Positions 35,516 to 42,812 of a DNA stretch of 64,000 nucleotides are shown here, piece by piece. The stretch's first letter is position 1, and each line of letters starts with the position of its first letter. The notes under the pieces are model-generated. The model worked only from the letters and a program-made list of their open reading frames with translations, made no database searches and had not been told where the DNA came from. The stretch covers positions 124,001 through 188,000 of the forward strand of contig CAWDXZ010000001.1 in assembly GCA_963806455.1 (NCBI GenBank), in the 5' to 3' direction. This DNA comes from Bog-756 sp963806455 (lineage in GTDB: Bacteria > Actinomycetota > Acidimicrobiia > Acidimicrobiales > RAAP-2). The position numbers and the translations under genes were made by a program.

Positions 35516-36115
35516 GTGGAAGTCAAGAGGGAGGTGAGTCGCCGCGAGGAGTACGCCGCGACGACCCGGGCGGCCATCCTCGACGCGGCTGTGGCGTGCT
35601 TCACCGCCGACGGCTTCGCCACCACCACCGTGGACGCCGTGGCCGAGGCGGCCCGGGTGACCAAGGGGGCGGTGTACCACCACTTCAAGGGCAAGACCGA
35701 GCTGTTCGAGGCCACCTTCATCATGTTGGAGGAGGGCCTGCTCACCGAGGTGGCCGGAGCCAGCCAAGGCATCGACGACCCTTGGGAGGAATTCGCCGCC
35801 GGGGTGGACGCCTACCTGCGGGCGTGCTGCCGGCCCGCCTTCCGGCGCATCGCACTGGAGGAGGCACCGGTGGCCCTGGGGTGGGCCCGGTGGAAGGACA
35901 TCGAGGAGCGGTACTTCCTCGGTCTGGTGACCGTGGCACTCGACGCCCTGGCCCAGGCCGGCGTCATCGACATCCCCGAGGGCGACCTCACCGCTCGGAT
36001 GGCGCTCGCCGCCATCTCGGAGGCCGGCCTGGTGGTCGCCGCCGCCGATCGTCCCGACGAGGAGCGTGCCCGGGTAGGCGCCCTCGTCATGCGGCTCCTC
36101 GCCGGCCTCCGCTGA
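35516..36115 (+). CDS. TetR family transcriptional regulator
   Basis: A 199-residue regulator. The N-terminal helix-turn-helix runs from RAAILDAAVACFTADGFATTTVD through VTKGAVYHHFKGKTELF, the textbook TetR DNA-binding pattern. The C-terminal all-helical ligand domain resembles TetR_C of actinobacterial catabolic regulators. Start GTG 35516 is preferred; GTG 35495 would begin right at the palindrome. It is divergent from the alpha/beta hydrolase and upstream of the NTF2-like gene, both possible targets. Confidence 0.9.
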   Translation: MEVKREVSRREEYAATTRAAILDAAVACFTADGFATTTVDAVAEAARVTKGAVYHHFKGKTELFEATFIMLEEGLLTEVAGASQGIDDPWEEFAAGVDAYLRACCRPAFRRIALEEAPVALGWARWKDIEERYFLGLVTVALDALAQAGVIDIPEGDLTARMALAAISEAGLVVAAADRPDEERARVGALVMRLLAGLR

Positions 36116-36173
36116 TCGGTCCGGCCATCGGGGTACGCTCCGACCGGCATCACCACCGGAGGGGAGGAGCCGG

Positions 36174-36596
36174 GTGACCGTCGAGGCCAACAAGGAGCGG
36201 GTGCAGTCCCTCTGGGAGAGGCTGTACGGGCGCGACTGGGACGGAATCGCCGCATTCTTCACCGCCGAGAGCGAGTACACCGATGTGCCGTCGCCGGCCG
36301 ACGACGTGGCGCATGGGCCGGACCAGATCGTGGCCCGGCTGCGGCTCGGGCTCGAGCGGATCTCGGCCTACGAGCACGACCTCCGTCTCATGGTGGGCGA
36401 AGGCGACACCGTGGTCACCGAGCACTCGGAGACCTGGCACTGGCACACCGGCGAGCAGGTCGTGCTGCCGTTCGTCTCGGTGCACGAGCTGCGTCACGGC
36501 ACGATCATGCGGTGGTGGGACTACTGGGACATGCAGACCCTGATGAACGCCGCGCCGGCCTGGTGGATCGAGCACGTGGCCCAGGGGTACACCTGA
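36174..36596 (+). CDS. NTF2-like/SnoaL protein (limonene-1,2-epoxide hydrolase-like)
   Basis: A 140-residue cone-shaped NTF2-fold protein: KERVQSLWERLYGRDWDGIAAFF, then EYTDVPSPADDVAHG, EHSETWHWHTGE and RWWDYWDMQTLM. The paired acidic and aromatic residues resemble limonene epoxide hydrolase, but the Asp-Arg-Asp triad cannot be assigned with confidence. GTG 36174 follows GGAGGGGAGGAG. It lies 58 bp downstream of the TetR gene on the same strand and probably shares its transcript. Confidence 0.82.
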   Translation: MTVEANKERVQSLWERLYGRDWDGIAAFFTAESEYTDVPSPADDVAHGPDQIVARLRLGLERISAYEHDLRLMVGEGDTVVTEHSETWHWHTGEQVVLPFVSVHELRHGTIMRWWDYWDMQTLMNAAPAWWIEHVAQGYT

Positions 36597-36605
36597 GCCC
36601 CCCGG

Positions 36606-37691
36606 TCAGAGCACCACCACCGAACGCAGCACCTCGCCACGCTCCATCCGGTCGAAGGCCTCTTCGATGTCCCCGAGGCCGATGGTCTCGGTGACGAACC
36701 GGTCGAGGTCCAGCCGGCCCTGCAGGTACAGGTCGACCAGCATGGGGAAGTCCCGGGACGGGAGGCAGTCGCCGTACCAGCTGGGGCGCAGCCGGCCCCC
36801 CCGTCCGAAGAAGTCGATCATGGGCAGGTCGATGCGCATGTCGGGGGTGGGCACCCCCACCTGCACCAGCGTGCCGGCCAGGTCGCGGGCGTAGAAGGCC
36901 TGCTCCATGACCGAGGGGTGTCCCACGGCTTCGATGCACACGTCGGCCCCGTGGCCACCGGTGAGCTCCTGCACCCGGGCCACGACGTCCTCGGCGGAGG
37001 CGTCGACCACGTCGGTCGCCCCGAACTGACGGGCCAGCTCGAGCTTCCGGGGGTCGAGGTCGACGGCGATGACCTTGGCCGCGCCGTTGAGGAGGGCACC
37101 GGCCACGGCCGCACAGCCGACGCCCCCGCAGCCGAAGACGGCCACCGAGTCGCCCATCCCGACCTCGCCGGTGAACATGGCCGAGCCCAGCCCGGCCATC
37201 ACCCCGCACCCGAGGAGCCCGACTGCTTCGGGACGGGCGGCCGGGTCGACCTTGGTGCACTGGCCGGAAGCCACCAGCGTCCGGTCGGCGAAGGCGCCGA
37301 TGCCGAGCGCCGGCGTCAGCGGCGTCCCGTCGGCCAGTGCCATCTTCTGTGTGGCGTTGTGCGTGCTGAAGCAGTACCAGGGGCGCCCCCGCCGGCAGGC
37401 GCGGCACTCACCACACACCGCCCGCCAGTTGAGGACCACGAAGTCTCCCGGTTCCACCGAGGTGACCTCGGGCCCCACCGCGTCCACCAGCCCGGCGGCC
37501 TCGTGGCCGAGGAGGAAGGGGAATTCGTCGTTGATGCCGCCCTGGCGGTAGTGGAGATCGGTGTGGCACACCCCGCAGGCCTGCACGGACACCACCACCT
37601 CGCCCGGCCCCGGGTCGGGGACCACGATGGGGACCAGCGAGACGGGATCCCCTTTGCTCATGGCGACCACGCCACGGATCTCAGCTGTCAT
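36606..37691 (-). CDS. mscR: S-(hydroxymethyl)mycothiol dehydrogenase (mycothiol-dependent formaldehyde dehydrogenase)
   Basis: A 361-residue zinc alcohol dehydrogenase that oxidises the formaldehyde-mycothiol adduct with NAD. Catalytic zinc ligands are Cys42 (GVCHTD), His63 (GHEAAG) and the Cys in LLGCGVMAG; the structural zinc site is Cys93, 96, 99 and 107. The cofactor motif is GCGGVG. Extended segments GGINDEFPFLLGHEAAG, YCFSTHNATQKM and FFGRGGRLRPSWYGDCLPS match the mycobacterial MscR enzymes rather than general ADHs. AAGGAGCG precedes ATG 37691. With the formate dehydrogenase nearby it forms a formaldehyde oxidation route; no S-formylmycothiol hydrolase is adjacent. Confidence 0.93.
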   Translation of the reverse strand: MTAEIRGVVAMSKGDPVSLVPIVVPDPGPGEVVVSVQACGVCHTDLHYRQGGINDEFPFLLGHEAAGLVDAVGPEVTSVEPGDFVVLNWRAVCGECRACRRGRPWYCFSTHNATQKMALADGTPLTPALGIGAFADRTLVASGQCTKVDPAARPEAVGLLGCGVMAGLGSAMFTGEVGMGDSVAVFGCGGVGCAAVAGALLNGAAKVIAVDLDPRKLELARQFGATDVVDASAEDVVARVQELTGGHGADVCIEAVGHPSVMEQAFYARDLAGTLVQVGVPTPDMRIDLPMIDFFGRGGRLRPSWYGDCLPSRDFPMLVDLYLQGRLDLDRFVTETIGLGDIEEAFDRMERGEVLRSVVVL

Positions 37692-37704
37692 GTTCGCTCC
37701 TTGT

Positions 37705-37743
37705 CCGGCTCGCCCGGCTCGCCCGGCTCACCCGACTCGCCCG
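37705..37743. repeat. Tandem 9-bp repeats upstream of mscR
   Basis: About four imperfect units of CGCCCGGCT lie just upstream of the mscR ribosome binding site, in the 163-bp gap between the HAD gene and mscR. They place a low-complexity, slippage-prone tract where the 5' leader or promoter should be. Confidence 0.75.
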
Positions 37744-37854
37744 ACCGTGCCGCGCATCGGGCCAGTGTGTCACGCGTCCCGTCGACCCGGTCGGTGGCGC
37801 GGCCATCCGGCCAGGGCCGTCGACCCGGTGGCCAGATGGTCCGCCGGCGCCCCG

Positions 37855-38502
37855 TCAGAGCGGGTCGGCCGCCGGTGGGCCGGCCGGGCCGTCGGTCAGC
37901 AGGCCCCGCTCGACGAGGGCAGAACGCGCCTCGCCCGTGCCCCTGACCACCGCCCCGATCATTCCGACCGACCGGGCCTGCCCGACGTTGGCGGCATTGT
38001 CGTCGAGGAAGAGGATCCGTTCGGGTGGCAGGTCGAGGGCGGCGGTGACGTGGGTGAAGATCTCCCGGTCGGGCTTGACCAGATCGAGCTGGTACGAGAG
38101 GAAGGCCACCTCGAAGAGGTTGGCGAGCCCCCACCGGGCGGACTGCTCGTCCCAGTGGAGCTGGTTGGTGTTGCTCAGGCACCCGACCCGGCACCGGGCC
38201 CGCACCTCGTCGACCAGCTGGAGAGCCCCGTCGAAGAGGGCCTCGGGCCATGATCGGAACCGGTCGAGGAATGCCTCGGCGGTGACGGTCAGCCCCCACT
38301 CTTCGATCACCCCGGCAGCGAAGTCGTCCGGTGAGCACCGGCCACGCTCGAAGCTCCGCACCCACGGGCAGCTGAGCCACCGAGCCCACAGCTCGTCCTC
38401 ACTGTCGATGCCGGACAATGCCTGCATCTGGGGAACACCCCCCAGCCGCACCAGCACGCCGCCGAGGTCGAACAGCACCACGTCGTACTCCCGCCGGCCC
38501 AT
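37855..38502 (-). CDS. HAD family hydrolase (HAD-IA variant 3, YihX-like)
   Basis: A 215-residue haloacid dehalogenase-fold phosphatase. Motif I is FDLGGVL, with Asp12 as nucleophile and Gly in place of the usual second Asp, as in YihX-like sugar phosphatases. Motif II is LSNTNQLHW, motif III Lys is in LVKPDREIF and motif IV is LFLDDNAANV. It starts at ATG 38502, 9 bp after the lipase stop. Likely substrate: a small phosphorylated metabolite. Confidence 0.9.
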   Translation of the reverse strand: MGRREYDVVLFDLGGVLVRLGGVPQMQALSGIDSEDELWARWLSCPWVRSFERGRCSPDDFAAGVIEEWGLTVTAEAFLDRFRSWPEALFDGALQLVDEVRARCRVGCLSNTNQLHWDEQSARWGLANLFEVAFLSYQLDLVKPDREIFTHVTAALDLPPERILFLDDNAANVGQARSVGMIGAVVRGTGEARSALVERGLLTDGPAGPPAADPL

Positions 38503-38511
38503 CCCGGAACG

Positions 38512-39663
38512 CTAGTTGCCGTGCTGGGTCACCTGGACGTGGAAACCGGGGAACGTTCCGGCGGCGGGCACCGGCACCGTGCGGGGACCGGAGCTGAAGA
38601 CCGCCTTGAGCTGGAAGACCGTGTAGTACTGGACGATCGGCCAGAACCGCTGTGGGGCGAGGTCTTTGGCCTGGCAGCCGTTGATCCCGAGTTGGGCCAG
38701 CTGGGCGCTGATGAAGTGGTGGGACACGGCATAGCTGATGAGCCCGCCGCCCTGGCGTATGCCGACGCAGATGTCGGTGTAGGTGTTGTGGCCCTCCCCC
38801 GAGATCTCGACCAGTGACCTCGGGCCCGGGAAGGCGGCGTACTCCCCGGACACCTCGCGGGGGAGCACCGCCTTGTCTCCTTCGGCCCCGATGAGCATGA
38901 CCGGCTTGTCCGAGGGTGTGCCCTGCGGGGCGACCGGGGCCCAGCCGATGGCGGTGGCCACCCGAGGGTCGTCGAGCGCGTTGAACGCCGTCCCGCCGCC
39001 GGCCGAATGGCCGACCGCCGCCACTCTCGAGGGGTCCACCGTGCCGTGCAGCACCGAGGCGGCCTGGTTCGACGCCGCCTCGGTGGCAGTCAGGGAGCTC
39101 AACATGATGGAGCGGTCGAAGGCGGCGGTGGGCGTGGTCTTGAGGCCGAGGGCCTGGGCGGCCAGCCCCCGCTCGAGGTAGTCGGCGCTCACCACCACGT
39201 AGCCCCACGAGGCCATGCCCGCCAGCAGGTTCGAGTAGTAGAGCCGCTCCCCCCCGAAGCCGTGGCTGAACAGCACCACCGGGTAAGGGCCCGAGGTCGA
39301 CCCGGGGGCGTCGGTATAGGCGTCGATGGTGGTGGTGGTGTCGTACGCCGCCGGAAGAACGCCTTGGAGCGCGGTGGGCAGGGTGGAACCCTCGGTGTAG
39401 CTGAACTTCGGGTGGGCGGAGGCGGTGGCGGGGTCGGCCGGGTAGAAGACGGTGGCCAGCCGCTCACCCAGCGTTCCGGCCGAGCCGAGGTCGAGTGTGG
39501 TGACCCCGACCGTGTGCGGGCCGGTGGACTGGTAGGCGGGCGTCGAGCCGGTGGTGGGGGCGTCGGCGGTGCTGCCGGATCCGCATCCGGCCAGGACGAC
39601 GGCCGCCGTCATCACGATCCCCATCCCCACTACCAACGCTGTCGGGCCGCGCGTCCGCATCAT
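38512..39663 (-). CDS. Exported alpha/beta hydrolase lipoprotein (chlorophyllase/PETase-like lipase)
   Basis: A 383-residue lipoprotein hydrolase: signal peptide with lipobox VVLAGC (Cys27), Ser/Thr linker, then a lipase domain with oxyanion FSHGFGGERLYY, nucleophile Ser in VGHSAGGG, acid in LIGAEGDKA and His in ISGEGHNTYT. This arrangement is that of the dienelactone hydrolase/cutinase-like platelet-activating factor hydrolase group. ATG 39663 (or the adjacent Met) is the start. Divergent from formate dehydrogenase; the HAD gene follows at 9 bp. Confidence 0.88.
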   Translation of the reverse strand: MMRTRGPTALVVGMGIVMTAAVVLAGCGSGSTADAPTTGSTPAYQSTGPHTVGVTTLDLGSAGTLGERLATVFYPADPATASAHPKFSYTEGSTLPTALQGVLPAAYDTTTTIDAYTDAPGSTSGPYPVVLFSHGFGGERLYYSNLLAGMASWGYVVVSADYLERGLAAQALGLKTTPTAAFDRSIMLSSLTATEAASNQAASVLHGTVDPSRVAAVGHSAGGGTAFNALDDPRVATAIGWAPVAPQGTPSDKPVMLIGAEGDKAVLPREVSGEYAAFPGPRSLVEISGEGHNTYTDICVGIRQGGGLISYAVSHHFISAQLAQLGINGCQAKDLAPQRFWPIVQYYTVFQLKAVFSSGPRTVPVPAAGTFPGFHVQVTQHGN

Positions 39664-39839
39664 GGCTCCCCCCGAAGATCAGTGACCCTGTTCGTTCTAG
39701 CGCGTACGACCGGTCGGTGCCGTCCCGCCGCCACATCCGGGCACGGCGACGGCCGGTCCGGAAGGCCTAGTGTCCACCTCGGCGACAGGTCTGGCGAGCG
39801 TCCGAGATGCGGCCTCGCTCAGTGACGCGGGAGGGACCG

Positions 39840-41024
39840 ATGGCGAAGGTGCTCTGTGTGCTGTACGAGGATCCCACCGATGGGTACCCCTCCTCCTACC
39901 CGAGGGACACCATCCCGTCGCTCGACCACTATCCGGACGGCCAGAGCCTGCCCACCCCGAGCGCGTTCGACTTCACCCCCGGAGCCCTCCTCGGGTCGGT
40001 CTCGGGCGAGCTCGGGCTGCGATCGTTCCTGGAGTCGGCCGGCCACACCCTGGTCGTGACGTCCGACAAGGAAGGCCCGGACTCGGTTTTCGACCGCGAG
40101 CTGGTCGACGCCGACGTGGTCATCTCTCAGCCGTTCTGGCCGGCCTACCTCACCGCCGAGCGGATCTCGAGGGCGCCGCGGCTGCGGCTGGCCATCACCG
40201 CCGGCATCGGCTCCGACCATGTCGACCTCGATGCGGCCATCGCCAAGGGCGTCACCGTGGCCGAAGTCACCTACTCCAACAGCATCAGCGTGTCCGAGCA
40301 CGTGGTCATGATGATCCTCGGCCTGGTGCGCAACTACATCCCGTCCCACGACTGGGTGGTGAGGGGTGGTTGGAACATCGCCGACTGCGCCGAGCGCTCC
40401 TACGACCTGGAAGGGATGGCCGTCGGGTCGGTGGCGGCCGGTCGGATCGGGCTCGCCGTCCTCCGGCGTCTCAAGCCATTCGACGTGCAGCTGCACTACA
40501 CCGACCGGCACCGCCTGCCGGTCGAGGTCGAGAGCGAGCTCGGGCTGACCTTCCATCCCGATGCCGCCTCCATGGTGCCGGCGTGCGACGTGGTCACCAT
40601 CAACGCCCCCCTCCATCCGGAGACCGAGCACCTCTTCGACGACGCCATGTTCGCCCGGATGAGGCGGGGTACCTACCTGGTCAACACCGCCCGCGGGAAG
40701 ATCTGTGACCGAGATGCCGTGGTGAGGGCCCTGGAGAGCGGCCAGCTGGCCGGGTATGCGGGCGACGTCTGGTTTCCCCAGCCGGCGCCACCGGACCACC
40801 CCTGGCGGACCATGCCGCACGAGGGGATGACCCCGCACGTCTCGGGCACCTCCCTGTCGGCCCAGAGCCGGTACGCCGCCGGGGTGCGGGAGATGCTCGA
40901 GTGCTGGCTGGCCGGCCAGCCCATCCGCCAGGAGTACCTCATCGTGGACCGAGGCCACCTGGCCGGCGCAGGCGCCCACTCCTACAGCGCCGGGTCGCCC
41001 GGCGCCGGGTCGCCCGGTCGCTAG
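39840..41024 (+). CDS. fdh: NAD-dependent formate dehydrogenase
   Basis: A 394-residue D-2-hydroxyacid-dehydrogenase-fold enzyme that oxidises formate to CO2 with NAD. It follows the Pseudomonas sp. 101 enzyme almost throughout: MAKVLCVLYEDPTDGYP, PTPSAFDFTPGALLGSVSGE and GDVWFPQPAPPDHPW. Catalytic Asn147, Arg285, Gln314 and His333 are present, the NAD motif is VAAGRIG, and Asp222 (YTDRH) specifies NAD over NADP. Ser146 and Ala256 replace the two reactive cysteines known from the Pseudomonas enzyme. GGGAGGGA precedes ATG 39840. The C-terminus ends in a short AGSPG repeat. Confidence 0.95.
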   Translation: MAKVLCVLYEDPTDGYPSSYPRDTIPSLDHYPDGQSLPTPSAFDFTPGALLGSVSGELGLRSFLESAGHTLVVTSDKEGPDSVFDRELVDADVVISQPFWPAYLTAERISRAPRLRLAITAGIGSDHVDLDAAIAKGVTVAEVTYSNSISVSEHVVMMILGLVRNYIPSHDWVVRGGWNIADCAERSYDLEGMAVGSVAAGRIGLAVLRRLKPFDVQLHYTDRHRLPVEVESELGLTFHPDAASMVPACDVVTINAPLHPETEHLFDDAMFARMRRGTYLVNTARGKICDRDAVVRALESGQLAGYAGDVWFPQPAPPDHPWRTMPHEGMTPHVSGTSLSAQSRYAAGVREMLECWLAGQPIRQEYLIVDRGHLAGAGAHSYSAGSPGAGSPGR

Positions 41025-41148
41025 CCCGTCGGTCCGGTTCGGTCGCTCCGGCGACCCGGACGGTGGGCGGACTCAGCGCCGTCCGACTCTCGGGGCCGGT
41101 CGGCTTCCCGGTCGTCGATCCAGCGGTGGATCCCCTCGGCGCGCCCGC

Positions 41149-41730
41149 TCACGTGATGGCGAAGCGATGGACGGAGACGGCGTAGTCGCCCCCGTCAGCG
41201 AAGGCGTCACGGGACCAGGAGGCCCATCGCTCCACGCACTCGAGGCCGGCTCGGCGGCAGTGGGCGTCGTAGATGGCCAGGGGGTAGCGCCCATCGAGCT
41301 GGAAGCCGGCGACGAGCGCTCCCCGCTCGGCCAGATGGCGGGCACATCCGGCAACCAACGCCTGGTGGGAGCCCTCGGCGGCGAAGATCGGGACGTTCCC
41401 GGCCATGACCACCACGTCGAAGCACCGGCCGAGGTCGAGCTGGGCCAGATCGGCCACCTGCCAGCTCAGATCGGGGGACAGGCGGCGGGCTGTGGCGATC
41501 ATCGAGGAATCGACGTCCACCCCCACCACGTCGATGCCCCGGCGGGCGAGCTCACGGGCCACCCGACCCGTCCCGCAACCGGCGTCGAGCACCGAGGTCG
41601 GGTGCAGGTCGGCCACGAAGGCGGCCTCGCCGTGCACGTCGACCCCTGCGGCGGCCAACGAGTCGAACCGCTGCTGATAGCGGTCCCCGTCCCAGCCCAC
41701 CGCGGCGTCCCGATGCCGGTCGGCGCTCAC
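41149..41730 (-). CDS. Class I SAM-dependent methyltransferase
   Basis: A 193-residue Rossmann methyltransferase: motif I VLDAGCGTGRVARELARRG, acidic motif II VVGVDVDSSMI, then WQVADLAQLDL and FDVVVMAGNV. It has no DNA-methyltransferase catalytic motif, so it probably methylates a small molecule or protein. The start GTG 41730 overlaps the TGA of the 352-residue gene (GTGA), tying it to the DNA methyltransferase operon. Whether it functions with the operon is unknown. Confidence 0.88.
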   Translation of the reverse strand: MSADRHRDAAVGWDGDRYQQRFDSLAAAGVDVHGEAAFVADLHPTSVLDAGCGTGRVARELARRGIDVVGVDVDSSMIATARRLSPDLSWQVADLAQLDLGRCFDVVVMAGNVPIFAAEGSHQALVAGCARHLAERGALVAGFQLDGRYPLAIYDAHCRRAGLECVERWASWSRDAFADGGDYAVSVHRFAIT

Positions 41731-42785
41731 GGCGTGGCGGCCCACAGGGTCGGCTGGGCCTCGTCGACCGGGTTGAGCGGATGGTACCCCGGGAGGGACG
41801 CCATCGGCGTGTCGAGGTACACCTTGGCCTCCGGTGGCTGGGCGAAACGCCCGTGGCTCCACCGGATCTCGACGTGGCCGGCGACCGTCCGGGCCCTGCC
41901 GTCCCGGCGTGACCGGCAGGTGCACGTCCAGTCCACCCGGGGCTGGCCGGCGTCGGCCGGTGACACCGAGAATCCCTCCAGCTCGAACTCCTCCCGCCAG
42001 TCCCACGGGCTGGCGATCCGGAAGCGCACAGGCTCGCCGCTGCGCCGGTCGTGTCCGAGCACGAAGTACGGGGCGTTGCCGATCCGGAGGAGTCGCCACA
42101 GCATGGTCTCGGGGGCCACGCCCGAGGTCGACATCCGGATCGACCAACGTTCGGCCGAAGCCACGCTCACCGCCCGGCACAGCCTGGTGTAGGCGGCTCG
42201 GGACGGGGCGTCGGGATAGCTCCGTCCGGACAGGGACCGGCGCAGCCGGCCGAGGTCGTCCCGGCTGCACTGCGAGGGCTCGGTGGGCAGGGAGACCAGA
42301 CCCGTCGCACTCCGGCACGCCCGGTAGAGCTCGCCGACCTCAGCGGGGGCGACCGCCTCGTACCAGTCGCCGCGGTCCCAGCCCCCGGTGGTGGCCAGTA
42401 GCCCGTCGAACAGCCGTCCGGGAGAGACATTGGCCAAGATGTCGGACTCGTACTTGCAGCTGACCAGGAAGACGTGGTCGATGCGCAGGTCGATGGGAGC
42501 CACCTCGTCCCCCGGGGGGCGCCGTCCCCCGGTCCACTCCACGGTCAGAGGGGGCCGCCCCCGGAGCCCGTCCGGGGCCTCGAGCAGCGCCCGGCCGTTG
42601 GCGAACGCTCGGGTCAGTTCGGAGGCATACCGGCCGGCGGCGTTGATGGCGTCGAGCCGTTCCCACACGGGACCGTCGATGTGGAGCTCGTCCGGGCGAG
42701 CCGCCAGGGCGGCCGCCGGGTCGGAGAAGGGGAGGGTGCCGAGCGCCGTGCCGAGCTCGGTGGCCGTGGTCCGATCATCGGGCAT
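41727..42785 (-). CDS. Unrecognised protein in a DNA methyltransferase operon, candidate nuclease
   Basis: A 352-residue soluble protein I do not recognise. The central segment PIDLRIDHVFLVSCKYES (residues 97-114) runs Asp, hydrophobic strand, then Ser-Cys-Lys, which resembles a PD-(D/E)xK nuclease core with Ser in place of Glu; NVSPGRLFDGLL follows. The C-terminal third has APYFVLGHD, WDWREEFELEGF, VEIRWSHGRF and PEAKVYLD. It sits 27 bp downstream of a beta-class DNA methyltransferase and overlaps the next gene, so a restriction or DNA-binding partner role is the simplest reading. That role is inference from context and one weak motif. Confidence 0.72.
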   Translation of the reverse strand: MPDDRTTATELGTALGTLPFSDPAAALAARPDELHIDGPVWERLDAINAAGRYASELTRAFANGRALLEAPDGLRGRPPLTVEWTGGRRPPGDEVAPIDLRIDHVFLVSCKYESDILANVSPGRLFDGLLATTGGWDRGDWYEAVAPAEVGELYRACRSATGLVSLPTEPSQCSRDDLGRLRRSLSGRSYPDAPSRAAYTRLCRAVSVASAERWSIRMSTSGVAPETMLWRLLRIGNAPYFVLGHDRRSGEPVRFRIASPWDWREEFELEGFSVSPADAGQPRVDWTCTCRSRRDGRARTVAGHVEIRWSHGRFAQPPEAKVYLDTPMASLPGYHPLNPVDEAQPTLWAATP

Positions 42786-42812
42786 CTGATGGCTCGCCGT
42801 CCGGCCCGACCC

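Noticed and set aside
39819..40979. 386-codon minus-strand frame
   Set aside because: Antisense to the formate dehydrogenase, whose catalytic residues are all conserved.
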